A DNA stretch of 6,276 nucleotides from Bacillota bacterium (GTDB lineage: Bacteria > Bacillota > Clostridia > Christensenellales > CAG-138), in assembly GCA_023461495.1 (NCBI GenBank), contig JAEYLA010000148.1, forward strand, positions 1 through 6,276. Reading direction: 5' to 3'. The notes under the pieces are model-generated. The model did not search any database and was not told the origin of the DNA. It was given only the letters and a program-made list of their open reading frames with translations. Of this stretch, positions 1-4,958 are shown in pieces (the stretch's first letter is position 1; each line of letters begins with the position of its first letter). The translations under genes and the position numbers were made by a program.

Positions 1-1005
1 GGCAAGTCCACCTACCTGCTGCTCGACGAATGCCACCGCTGGAACAAGGCGCAGTCGGACAGCATCCTGCCTGCACTTGAGCAGGGTACCATCCGCTTTA
101 TCGGCTCCACCACGGAAAACCCCATGATCAGCATGACCGGCGCTATCGTAAGCCGCTGCCGCGTCTTTCAGTTCTACCCGCTCAACACGAATGATATTGA
201 ACGCGCCATTCTACAGGCGCTGCAGGACGCAGAGCGTGGCCTAGGCAGCCATAACGTTTCCATGGACGACGCCGCGATGGAGCACTTGTGCCGCATGGCG
301 AACGGGGACTGCCGCGCCGCCTTGAACGCGCTGGAGCTTGCAGTGCTGACAACGCCCGCCAATGAGGAGGGCGTGATCCATATCACACAGGAGATCGCAG
401 CCGAATCCGTGCAGCAGAAGGTGATCTCGCTCGACGAGCAGCTTTTTTACGACATGCTCAGCGCCTTCTGCAAAAGCCTCCGGGGCTCGGACGCAGACGC
501 GGCGCTCGCATGGTTTTCGCGCCTCATCTACGGCGGCATGGACCCACGCATCATCGCTAGGCGGCTCATTGCCCACGCGAGCGAAGACATCGGCATGGCA
601 AACCCGCAGGCCATGGTACAGGCCGTCTCCGCCGCAACCGCGCTTGAGCACATCGGTATGCCCGAAGCCCGGCTCCCGCTTGCCCAGGCCATCATATTCC
701 TGTGCGAGTGCCCGAAATCGAACGCCATCGTCGTGGCGGTGGACCGCGCCATGCAGGACGCCGCGACCACCATCGAGGAACCTGTCCCCATCCATCTGCG
801 GGACACGTCCTATGCGGGCGCAAAGGTCATCGGCGCGGGCAAGGGCTACAAATACCCGCACGATTATCCCAACCACTATGTGCAGCAGGATTATCTGCCG
901 CCTTCATTGAAGGACAAGCGCTATTATCTCCCCAGCGACCAGGGCAGCGAAAAAACCATACAGGAAAACCACAGGCGGCGCGGGCAAGGCATAGACGAAA
1001 GCTAA
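1..1005 (+). CDS. rarA: Replication-associated recombination protein RarA (MgsA), 5'-truncated by the window
   Basis: This is a AAA+ ATPase of the clamp-loader-like RarA/MgsA/WRNIP1 family, which acts at stalled or gapped replication forks. The reading frame is open from base 1, so 335 codons minus the stop remain; family members have about 420-450 residues, so roughly the first 100, with the Walker A motif, lie upstream. Visible in order (numbering from base 1): Walker B LLLDE then CHRWNKAQ (residues 6-18), sensor 1 GSTTEN (35-40), the arginine-finger region SRCR (51-54), and sensor 2 GDCRAALNALE (102-112). The family C-terminal domain follows, with RGSDADAALAWF, DPRIIARRL, ASEDIGMA and GMPEARLPLAQA, and the typical tail YKYPHDYPNHYV. 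The Walker B core has Cys (DECHRW) where Ile or Ala is usual; the catalytic Asp-Glu is intact. No frameshift is seen. It converges on the minus-strand gene at 1243-1581. Identification is secure; the N-terminus is unseen. Confidence 0.96.
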   Translation, partial: GKSTYLLLDECHRWNKAQSDSILPALEQGTIRFIGSTTENPMISMTGAIVSRCRVFQFYPLNTNDIERAILQALQDAERGLGSHNVSMDDAAMEHLCRMANGDCRAALNALELAVLTTPANEEGVIHITQEIAAESVQQKVISLDEQLFYDMLSAFCKSLRGSDADAALAWFSRLIYGGMDPRIIARRLIAHASEDIGMANPQAMVQAVSAATALEHIGMPEARLPLAQAIIFLCECPKSNAIVVAVDRAMQDAATTIEEPVPIHLRDTSYAGAKVIGAGKGYKYPHDYPNHYVQQDYLPPSLKDKRYYLPSDQGSEKTIQENHRRRGQGIDES

Positions 1006-1044
1006 AAGCACGAACTGCGTTGCAGGCTCTCTCCCCAGCAGCCT

Positions 1045-1233
1045 TTTGAGGGCGTTGCCCTCAAACTCCCACCCAAGGGACTTGTCCCTTGGGTATCCCT
1101 GCGCTGCAAATGCCCTATATTAGGGCATTTGTAAAATGGGTGCTTAGGGCTGTTACAGCCCTAAGCAGGGTTTGGGGCGAAGACCCAATATAATCTCCAG
1201 TTTTTTAAAAGGCCGTTGAAGGCAGCGCCCTCA
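1045..1233. repeat. Composite intergenic element of tandem perfect hairpins
   Basis: The gap between the convergent genes is almost entirely inverted repeats. Stems I read: 1045-1053 with 1057-1065 (TTTGAGGGC, loop GTT); 1071-1081 with 1084-1094 (ACCCAAGGGAC, almost no loop); 1107-1117 with 1121-1131 (CAAATGCCCTA, loop TAT); 1141-1152 with 1156-1167 (TGCTTAGGGCTG, loop TTA). All four are perfect. Weaker ones are 1172-1176 with 1184-1188, and 1217-1223 with 1227-1233 (one G-T wobble). The first and last stems share a TGAGGGC core, so the element is bookended by related hairpins. Parts recur at 3944-3999. None of the stems is followed directly by a long T run on either strand, though they may still stop or stabilise the two converging transcripts. 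The leftover bases 1006-1044 contain only a small 4-bp stem (1015-1025). Confidence 0.85.
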
Positions 1234-1242
1234 TGTTTTACT

Positions 1243-1581
1243 TCACCTGCTGACAAAATACGGCCGCAGCGCACGTTCCACCGCGTCCTCAAAGCTCGCG
1301 GAAGCGGCCCAGTCAAAGCGGAATAGCCCTTCCCCGCCGCCCCCGCCAATGGTATGCACGCGGGCGTGGCCTAAGAAATCGTCCACAACCACCGTCAGGG
1401 TCAGCCGGTTTCCGGCACGGAGAAAATGCTTTTCAAACACAGCGACGATGCATTTACCCCCGTCCGCGGGGGCAATCTCATAACGGTCAATCACCTCTCC
1501 CGTTACGCTGCTCATCACCGCCTCATATACCACATCCATCGCCTGCTGCGCCGGTAATGACACAAGAAACGTACTGGCCAT
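1243..1581 (-). CDS. Hypothetical small protein, possibly DUF6054 family
   Basis: The product has 112 residues, with no signal peptide or membrane segment. The start at 1581 is supported by AGGAGG on the minus strand (1595-1590) 8 bases upstream. The sequence begins MASTFLVSLPAQQAMDVVYEAV, continues with alternating beta-type segments (CIVAVFEKHFLRAGNRLTLTVVVDDFL, residues 44-70), then a five-glycine run (79-83) in HTIGGGGGEGLFRF, and ends in an amphipathic helix (SFEDAVERALRPYF). The layout (N-terminal strand and helix, a central GNRL/LTV strand pair, a glycine-rich turn before an FxF strand, a C-terminal helix) reminds me of DUF6054, an uncharacterised family of about 110 residues in Clostridia. 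That assignment is from memory and is tentative. No function can be given. It is monocistronic, with its own promoter, divergent from the regulator gene at 1767 and convergent with rarA. Confidence 0.8.
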   Translation of the reverse strand: MASTFLVSLPAQQAMDVVYEAVMSSVTGEVIDRYEIAPADGGKCIVAVFEKHFLRAGNRLTLTVVVDDFLGHARVHTIGGGGGEGLFRFDWAASASFEDAVERALRPYFVSR

Positions 1582-1610
1582 TTTGTGCGCCTCCTACATT
1601 GCAATATGAA

Positions 1611-1639
1611 ATTATAGCATGTCTGCGGTTTATCAAGTA
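1611..1639 (-). promoter_or_regulatory. Predicted extended -10 promoter for the 1243-1581 gene
   Basis: Reading the minus strand, TGCTATAAT (1619-1611) is a perfect TATAAT with an upstream TG, an extended -10. The best -35 word, TTGATA (1636-1631), is only 14 bases from the -10, which is too close; TACTTG (1639-1634) has a 17-base spacer but matches poorly. The extended -10 therefore probably carries recognition. It lies about 30 bases before the start codon, leaving a short leader containing the AGGAGG. Confidence 0.6.
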
Positions 1640-1692
1640 TGAATATTTTCTTAAGCGCCGTTCTTAGAAACAGCGGATATATATTCTTTTCC

Positions 1693-1721
1693 TTGCGCGC
1701 CAAACCCTGCCATGCTATACT
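1693..1721 (+). promoter_or_regulatory. Predicted sigma-A promoter for the RinA-like regulator gene
   Basis: TTGCGC (1693-1698) and TATACT (1716-1721) are separated by 17 bases, and TG precedes the -10 (TGCTATACT, extended -10). Transcription would start near 1728, inside the LexA-box-like dyad at 1724-1745, so a bound repressor would block the start site. The promoter is divergent from the one at 1611-1639. Confidence 0.7.
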
Positions 1722-1723
1722 CG

Positions 1724-1745
1724 TAATCGAACAAATGTTCTATTA
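1724..1745. promoter_or_regulatory. Candidate LexA operator (SOS box)
   Basis: The core CGAACAAATGTTCT (1728-1741) matches the Gram-positive LexA consensus CGAACRNRYGTTYC at every position except the last. The symmetric part GAAC-AAAT-GTTC is exact, and the dyad extends outward as TAAT (1724-1727) with ATTA (1742-1745), interrupted by one mismatched pair (1728/1741). It lies 6 bases after the -10 hexamer, over the expected +1, the usual place for a repressor. The site itself is seen directly; LexA binding is inferred. Confidence 0.7.
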
Positions 1746-1751
1746 ACAAAT

Positions 1752-1757
1752 AGGAGG
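1752..1757 (+). promoter_or_regulatory. Ribosome binding site that decides the start of the regulator gene
   Basis: AGGAGG ends directly against an ATG at 1758, which is too close to serve as the start. The next in-frame ATG codons are at 1767 (9-base spacer) and 1770 (12-base spacer). I therefore place the start at 1767. Confidence 0.75.
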
Positions 1758-1766
1758 ATGGCACTC

Positions 1767-2273
1767 ATGATGAAGACGAAACGCATCCGCGAGCTGATAT
1801 TCCTGCAACTGAGGCAGTACAACGACACCAAGCGTATGCTGCTCGAATATGAAGAACTGGGCTTAAAGGCCCGCCCGCTTGAACCGCGTGCAAAGACCAA
1901 TGCCTACGGCGACCCTACCGCCAACGAAGCGCTGCGGCGTATGGAGCCCAACGAGGAAGTCAAGCGCATGCAGGGCTGGATCTGGGCCATTGAGGAAGCG
2001 CTCGCGATGCTCACGCGCGACGCGCCCCACAAAGCGCAGCTGATGGAACTGCTGTTTTTTACGGACACGGGGGACACGCCCTCGGACAGCTGCGCGCGCA
2101 GGGAGCTGCTGCTTGACGAGCTCCACATCAGCGAGCCCACGCTCTACCGCTGGCGGGACGATATCATGCAGGCCGTCATGGCGGGCGCGATCGAGGCGGG
2201 CGTACTTTCCCCCTATGGCCGCGCCGCAAAACCAAGGCCTGAGAAGGCAGGCAGGCCCGTGTATAAACCGTGA
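1767..2273 (+). CDS. RinA/ArpU-like phage-type transcriptional regulator
   Basis: The product has 168 residues and probably binds DNA in the cytoplasm. The N-terminal half is helical and charged (MMKTKRIRELIFLQLRQYND, then LLEYEELG), with a linker containing ANEALRRMEPNEEVKRMQGWIWAIEEAL (52-79). The C-terminal part reads like a sigma-70 region 4 or helix-turn-helix unit: ARRELLLDELHISEPTLYRW (110-129) followed by RDDIMQAV (130-137). This order (LRxY.. helix, a bridge listing N/A/L pairs, an ..IEExL helix, then a 'LHIS.xTxYRWR' HTH) is characteristic of RinA/ArpU/DUF1492-type proteins, which activate late gene expression in Firmicutes phages. The basic, proline-rich tail (KPRPEKAGRPVYKP) is probably disordered. 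No other phage gene is visible nearby, so this looks like an orphan or domesticated regulator. A LexA-type operator on its promoter suggests induction by DNA damage. Family placement is by pattern only; its targets are unknown. Confidence 0.8.
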   Translation: MMKTKRIRELIFLQLRQYNDTKRMLLEYEELGLKARPLEPRAKTNAYGDPTANEALRRMEPNEEVKRMQGWIWAIEEALAMLTRDAPHKAQLMELLFFTDTGDTPSDSCARRELLLDELHISEPTLYRWRDDIMQAVMAGAIEAGVLSPYGRAAKPRPEKAGRPVYKP

Positions 2274-2289
2274 ACAAATATGGCAGATG

Positions 2290-2317
2290 TTGCATGGCCC
2301 CTCGCGCGTGTTATAAT
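2290..2317 (+). promoter_or_regulatory. Predicted promoter for the sortase gene
   Basis: TTGCAT (2290-2295) and a perfect TATAAT (2312-2317) are separated by 16 bases; TG at 2309-2310 makes the -10 extended. It lies in the 96-base gap after the regulator gene, so the sortase need not depend on read-through. The start would be near 2324, giving a leader of about 45 bases with a GAGGA ribosome binding site (2359-2363). Confidence 0.7.
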
Positions 2318-2369
2318 GAAGCATAAGACTAGAATGCGCTTTATCTGCGCTGCGGAATGAGGAACCTGA

Positions 2370-3122
2370 ATGGAAGACAACAAACGCCAGCCTGAACACA
2401 AGCCGGGCTTAAAAAACTCCAAGGCCTTTTGGGCAATCATCTATGTGCTGATCGCAGCCATGCTGCTGGGCGGCATCTATATGGTGGCACGTGAATATAT
2501 CTGGATTCCCGGCCCATATGTGCCGCCTCCCACGCCTGCCCCCACCGTTGCGGCAACGCCCGCGCCTACGATGGCGCCTTCCGATACGCCGCTTGTCACC
2601 CCCTCGCCCACGCCATACGTGCAAAAAACACCTACGCGCGTCTATTTTACGGCCTATGAGCGGCAGGCGGATATTTACCCGGTAGGCATTACCGAGGACG
2701 GTGCAATGGATACGCTCGATTCCGCGAAAGATTCCGCATGGTATCAGTTTGGCCCCTCCCCCGGAGAGCCGGGCAACGCGATATTGAACGGGCATGTGAA
2801 ATGGAAGGGCGAGCTTGGCACGTTCTCCATCCTCAAGGAAATGAAGGTTGGGGACGAGATCGTCATCGAATATGACGACGGCAGCTTCAAGTATTTTGAG
2901 GTAACGAATCTTGATACCTACCTGCTCGATGAAATTCCCTCCTCCGTCATGGACCTGAGCGGGGAAAGCCGTACAACGCTCATCACCTGCCTTGGGGACT
3001 ATGACCGCCAGCTTGGCACCTCACGCTCCCGCGTGGTTGCCGTCTGCAAGGAAAAGGGAGTAGCTTCCGTTACCGCAGCACCCAACGCCAGCGCCGCTCC
3101 CATGACCATCGGGGACGAATAA
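2370..3122 (+). CDS. Membrane-anchored class F-like sortase
   Basis: This 250-residue cysteine transpeptidase should act on the outer face of the membrane, cleaving sorting signals and attaching proteins to the cell wall or to each other. It has a short cytoplasmic N-terminus, one membrane segment (about residues 20-40, AFWAIIYVLIAAMLLGGIYM), a Pro/Thr/Ala-rich linker (51-88, many TP and PAP steps) and the sortase domain (about 89-228). Catalytic residues: His142 in NGHV, Cys207 in TLITC, and Arg219 or Arg221 in TSRSRVV. The pattern NAILNGHV ... GTFSILKEMKVGDEI ... TLITCLGDYDRQLGTSRSRVVAV resembles class F sortases, best known from Actinobacteria, though class D/E relatives cannot be excluded. 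An Ala/Pro-rich tail of about 20 residues after the domain is unusual. The start at 2370 has GAGGA 6 bases upstream. No LPXTG-type substrate is encoded in the window, so it works alone, perhaps as a housekeeping enzyme. An intrinsic terminator follows at 3175. Confidence 0.9.
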   Translation: MEDNKRQPEHKPGLKNSKAFWAIIYVLIAAMLLGGIYMVAREYIWIPGPYVPPPTPAPTVAATPAPTMAPSDTPLVTPSPTPYVQKTPTRVYFTAYERQADIYPVGITEDGAMDTLDSAKDSAWYQFGPSPGEPGNAILNGHVKWKGELGTFSILKEMKVGDEIVIEYDDGSFKYFEVTNLDTYLLDEIPSSVMDLSGESRTTLITCLGDYDRQLGTSRSRVVAVCKEKGVASVTAAPNASAAPMTIGDE

Positions 3123-3131
3123 CAGGGAAAC

Positions 3132-3161
3132 TTGCGCCGGACATGGGCGCTATTGTAAAAT
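3132..3161 (+). promoter_or_regulatory. Weak candidate promoter before the trmN6 leader
   Basis: TTGCGC (3132-3137) and TAAAAT (3156-3161) are 18 bases apart. The -35 matches consensus at only three positions, but the same TTGCGC/TTGCGT word is used in the stronger promoters at 1693 and 5564. If real, transcripts would start near 3168 and meet the hairpin at 3175 almost at once. Support is weak. Confidence 0.3.
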
Positions 3162-3174
3162 TGTATTATTGCTT

Positions 3175-3202
3175 AAGGCTTGCCTTGTGGCAGGCCTTTT
3201 TT
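3175..3202 (+). terminator. Intrinsic (Rho-independent) terminator after the sortase gene
   Basis: The stem AAGGCTTGCC (3175-3184) pairs with GGCAGGCCTT (3189-3198) through nine Watson-Crick pairs and one T-G wobble, with loop TTGT. Six T residues run from 3197 to 3202. It sits 52 bases after the sortase stop codon and only 18 bases before the trmN6 start, so it separates the two units and may also act in the trmN6 leader. Confidence 0.85.
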
Positions 3203-3209
3203 CTTAACC

Positions 3210-3216
3210 GGAGGAG
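3210..3216 (+). promoter_or_regulatory. Ribosome binding site that decides the trmN6 start
   Basis: GGAGGAG lies 4-6 bases before the ATG at 3221. The frame is open back to an ATG at 3143, but that codon has no ribosome binding site and the extra 26 codons would run through the terminator hairpin. The start is therefore 3221. Confidence 0.8.
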
Positions 3217-3220
3217 AAGT

Positions 3221-3931
3221 ATGCCCGCGTTGGAGCCGCGTCTGGAGGATTTGCAATATCAGGGCCTGTTTTTGTACCAGCGGGGCGACCTGCCGCGTTT
3301 TACGCAGGACGCCGTGCTGCTTTCCGCCTTTGCGGATCTTACGCCTACTGATATGGCGCTGGACCTTGGCGCGGGCACGGGCGCTGTAGCGCTTTTGACC
3401 CACGCGCGCACAGGCGCCAAATTTTCCTGCCTGGAGCGGGAGCCGGAGTTGTGCGACCTGCTGCGCAAAACCATGGCGTACAACAGCCTTGATTTCCCCG
3501 TATACGCATGCGACTGGACAGACGCACCCGTGGACTTACACAACGCGTTTACCGCCATCGTCTGCAACCCGCCCTATTTTGAGCGGGACATGCAAAGCCC
3601 CAACGCACAGCGCGCGGCGGCGCGTGGGGGTACGGACGCGCTTTCGGATGCGATTACCGCCGCAAAGCGCCTGCTGGCCTACGGCGGAAAATTTTATTTC
3701 TGTTACCCCGCCGAGCGCCTTGCGGATGCGTGTTCCTTGCTGCGGCAGCACCATCTTGAGCCAAAGCGCATGCGGCTTGTGGCGTACAATCTAAAAAAGC
3801 CGCCCTACCTTGTGCTGATTCAGGCAAGAAAGGGCGGAAAACCCGGCATGAAAGCCGAACATACGCTGCTGCTCGCGGATGAGGATGGGAACGATTCGGC
3901 TGAAAAGCGGGCGATTTATCATATGGAATAG
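3221..3931 (+). CDS. trmN6: TrmN6-like tRNA (adenine-N6)-methyltransferase
   Basis: This 236-residue class I S-adenosylmethionine-dependent methyltransferase belongs to the YfiC/TrmN6 group (YabB in B. subtilis, about 247 residues), which includes the enzyme making N6-methyladenosine at A37 of tRNA1(Val). The N-terminus YQGLFLYQRGDLPRFTQDAVLLSAFA (13-38) is the family's substrate-side motif. The SAM-binding motif I is LDLGAGTG (47-54), the acidic residue after strand 2 lies in CLEREPEL (70-77), and the N6-adenine catalytic motif NPPY (116-119, in CNPPYFERD) is intact. RAAARGG (131-137) and the late segment NLKKPPYLVLIQARKGGKPG also fit the family. It lies shortly before rsmI, as yabB and yabC do in B. 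subtilis, where a GIY-YIG gene lies between; here repeats take that place. The exact tRNA substrate is inferred from the family. The ATG at 3143 is rejected as the start. Confidence 0.9.
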   Translation: MPALEPRLEDLQYQGLFLYQRGDLPRFTQDAVLLSAFADLTPTDMALDLGAGTGAVALLTHARTGAKFSCLEREPELCDLLRKTMAYNSLDFPVYACDWTDAPVDLHNAFTAIVCNPPYFERDMQSPNAQRAAARGGTDALSDAITAAKRLLAYGGKFYFCYPAERLADACSLLRQHHLEPKRMRLVAYNLKKPPYLVLIQARKGGKPGMKAEHTLLLADEDGNDSAEKRAIYHME

Positions 3932-3943
3932 GAAGATGGTGCG

Positions 3944-3999
3944 TTGAGGGCTCTGCCCTCAATCTCCCGCTTAGGACCGTAACGGCCCTAAGAACCCAT
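3944..3999 (+). repeat. Second, shorter copy of the intergenic hairpin repeat
   Basis: Two hairpins follow the trmN6 stop: TTGAGGGC (3944-3951) with GCCCTCAA (3955-3962), loop TCT; and CTTAGGACCG (3970-3979) with CGGCCCTAAG (3983-3992), loop TAA, one A-C mismatch. The first with its trailing CTCCC matches 1046-1070 on the plus strand. The second with its trailing ACCCAT matches the minus strand of about 1135-1167 (GCTTAGGGCTGTAAC..GCCCTAAGCACCCAT). The same two modules thus occur in two gaps, in different arrangements. No long T run follows either stem; a weak stem AAAGCT (4003-4008) with AGCTTT (4023-4028) ends in TTTT but has a 14-base loop. Confidence 0.8.
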
Positions 4000-4041
4000 C
4001 TGAAAGCTGTCCCCCTTTGCTAAGCTTTTATGATACGTCGG

Positions 4042-4080
4042 TTTTCTTTTGTTTCTTTTCTTTTGCAAAAGAAAAGAAAC
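4042..4080. repeat. Perfect 30-bp palindrome with an adjacent direct repeat, in the rsmI leader
   Basis: Bases 4051-4065 (GTTTCTTTTCTTTTG) are followed without a gap by their exact reverse complement at 4066-4080. TTTTCTTTTG occurs at 4042-4051 and again at 4056-4065. As RNA it would form an AU-rich stem of about 13 pairs closed by a UGCA loop, ending 12 bases before the rsmI ribosome binding site. No T run follows, so it is not a standard terminator. Because the arms are low-complexity but exactly complementary, chance is unlikely. Confidence 0.85.
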
Positions 4081-4092
4081 GTACCCTACAGC

Positions 4093-4100
4093 AAGGAGGT
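4093..4100 (+). promoter_or_regulatory. Ribosome binding site that decides the rsmI start
   Basis: AAGGAGGT is an exact complement of the 16S rRNA 3' end, 4 bases before the ATG at 4105 (5 from GGAGG). The longer in-frame ATG at 4030 has no such site and would translate the palindrome, adding 25 residues absent from RsmI proteins. Confidence 0.9.
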
Positions 4101-4104
4101 CCCC

Positions 4105-4956
4105 ATGGAGCAAACAACCGGCACGTTGTACCTGTGCGCAACGCCCATCGGCAATCTGGAGGATATCACATTGCGGGTGCTGCGGGTGTTGCGGGAGGCG
4201 GACAGCATCTGGGCGGAGGATACGCGTCACACGCTGGGGCTATTGAACCATTATGCAATCAAGAAGCCGCTCGTAAGCTGCCATGAACACAACGAACGCG
4301 AGCGCGCACAGGAGCTTGTGCGCGCGCTTCGGCAGGGAAAGACCATCGCGTTCTGTTCGGATGCGGGCATGCCGGGGATTTCCGACCCGGGTACTACGCT
4401 CCTTGCGGCGTGCGCTGCGGCAGGACTGCCGGCAACGGTGCTGCCCGGCGCTTCCGCCGTGCCGACTGCGGCAGTGCTTTCCGGGCTATATCAGGAGCCG
4501 TTCACATTTTACGGATTTTTGCCCAGGGAGAAAAAGCCGCGCGCAGCGCTGCTTAACCATCTAAAAACGCAGCAGGGCTTGCTGCTGCTGTATGAAAGCC
4601 CGGTGCGCATGCCTGCTACGCTCAAGGACCTGCTTGGTGCCCTTGGCGACCGTGAGGCCGCAGTGCTGCGCGAACTGACCAAGGTACATGAAGAAGCCGC
4701 GCGGGGTACGCTCTCTTCCCTCTCTGAGCGGTTTTCAGAGCCGCCGCGCGGGGAGTGCGTGATCGCCATACAGGGTGCTGCGCCCATAAAGGCTGCCGAT
4801 GCTTCCGAAGCGGAACTGGATGGCGCTCTTGCCCGGCTGCTGCAGGAAGGCTTTTCCGTACGGGATGCGGCGGCGGCGGTATTCATCCTGCTGCAAGTGC
4901 CGAAAAAGCTTGCCTATGCGCGGGCGCTCAAACTTGATGCAGAACAGGAGGACTGA
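4105..4956 (+). CDS. rsmI: 16S rRNA (cytidine(1402)-2'-O)-methyltransferase RsmI
   Basis: RsmI 2'-O-methylates C1402 of 16S rRNA in the decoding centre of the small ribosomal subunit, using S-adenosylmethionine; RsmH adds the N4-methyl group to the same base. The product has 283 residues, the normal family length (E. coli 286). Tetrapyrrole-methylase-fold motifs appear in order: TPIGNLEDIT (13-22), AEDTRHT (37-43), SDAGMPGISDPG (85-96), PGASAVPTA (114-122), FYGFLPREKK (135-144), YESPVRM (163-169), LTKVHEE (191-197) and GECVIAIQG (216-224). A C-terminal helical region (about 232-272, SVRDAAAAVF) completes it. It follows trmN6 after a 173-base gap full of repeats, and ends 2 bases before the next start codon, whose ribosome binding site lies inside the rsmI end, so those two are very probably cotranslated from one mRNA. 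No clear promoter is visible upstream; the TATGAT at 4029-4034 lacks a -35. Confidence 0.97.
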   Translation: MEQTTGTLYLCATPIGNLEDITLRVLRVLREADSIWAEDTRHTLGLLNHYAIKKPLVSCHEHNERERAQELVRALRQGKTIAFCSDAGMPGISDPGTTLLAACAAAGLPATVLPGASAVPTAAVLSGLYQEPFTFYGFLPREKKPRAALLNHLKTQQGLLLLYESPVRMPATLKDLLGALGDREAAVLRELTKVHEEAARGTLSSLSERFSEPPRGECVIAIQGAAPIKAADASEAELDGALARLLQEGFSVRDAAAAVFILLQVPKKLAYARALKLDAEQED

Positions 4957-4958
4957 GT

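Noticed and set aside
241..876. Long minus-strand open frame (211 codons) opposite rarA
   Set aside because: It lies entirely antisense to well-conserved rarA motifs, is rich in Arg, His, Val and Gly as expected of a shadow frame in GC-rich DNA, and has no convincing ribosome binding site.
1045..1233. CRISPR array or tandem direct repeat
   Set aside because: The units are inverted repeats of differing sequence with 2-3 base loops; there are no regularly spaced identical repeats or spacers.
2272..2284. Possible second LexA half-site (GAACAAATATGG) before the sortase promoter
   Set aside because: Only the left half GAAC matches; the right half GTTC is absent, and it lies upstream of the -35.
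1863..2399. Minus-strand open frame (178 codons) opposite the regulator gene and the sortase start
   Set aside because: It is antisense to a gene with its own promoter and ribosome binding site, crosses the sortase promoter, and encodes no recognisable domain.
2409..2795. Minus-strand open frame (128 codons) rich in Arg and Gly
   Set aside because: Its composition is the complement of the sortase Pro/Thr linker codons; it is a shadow.
3143..3220. 26-codon N-terminal extension of the TrmN6-like protein
   Set aside because: The ATG at 3143 lacks a ribosome binding site and the extension would be encoded by the terminator hairpin; GGAGGAG points to 3221.
4029..4034. TATGAT as a -10 element for rsmI
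   Set aside because: There is no acceptable -35 at 16-18 bases (about 4006-4011), and the word falls in a repeat region.
4030..4104. 25-codon N-terminal extension of RsmI
   Set aside because: It would translate the palindrome into a Phe/Ser/Lys-rich segment, while AAGGAGGT lies correctly before the ATG at 4105 and the shorter protein has the family length.
3988..4230. Minus-strand open frame (80 codons) across the rsmI leader
   Set aside because: It is produced by the palindrome and hairpin repeat, lacks a ribosome binding site, and overlaps the start of rsmI antisense.
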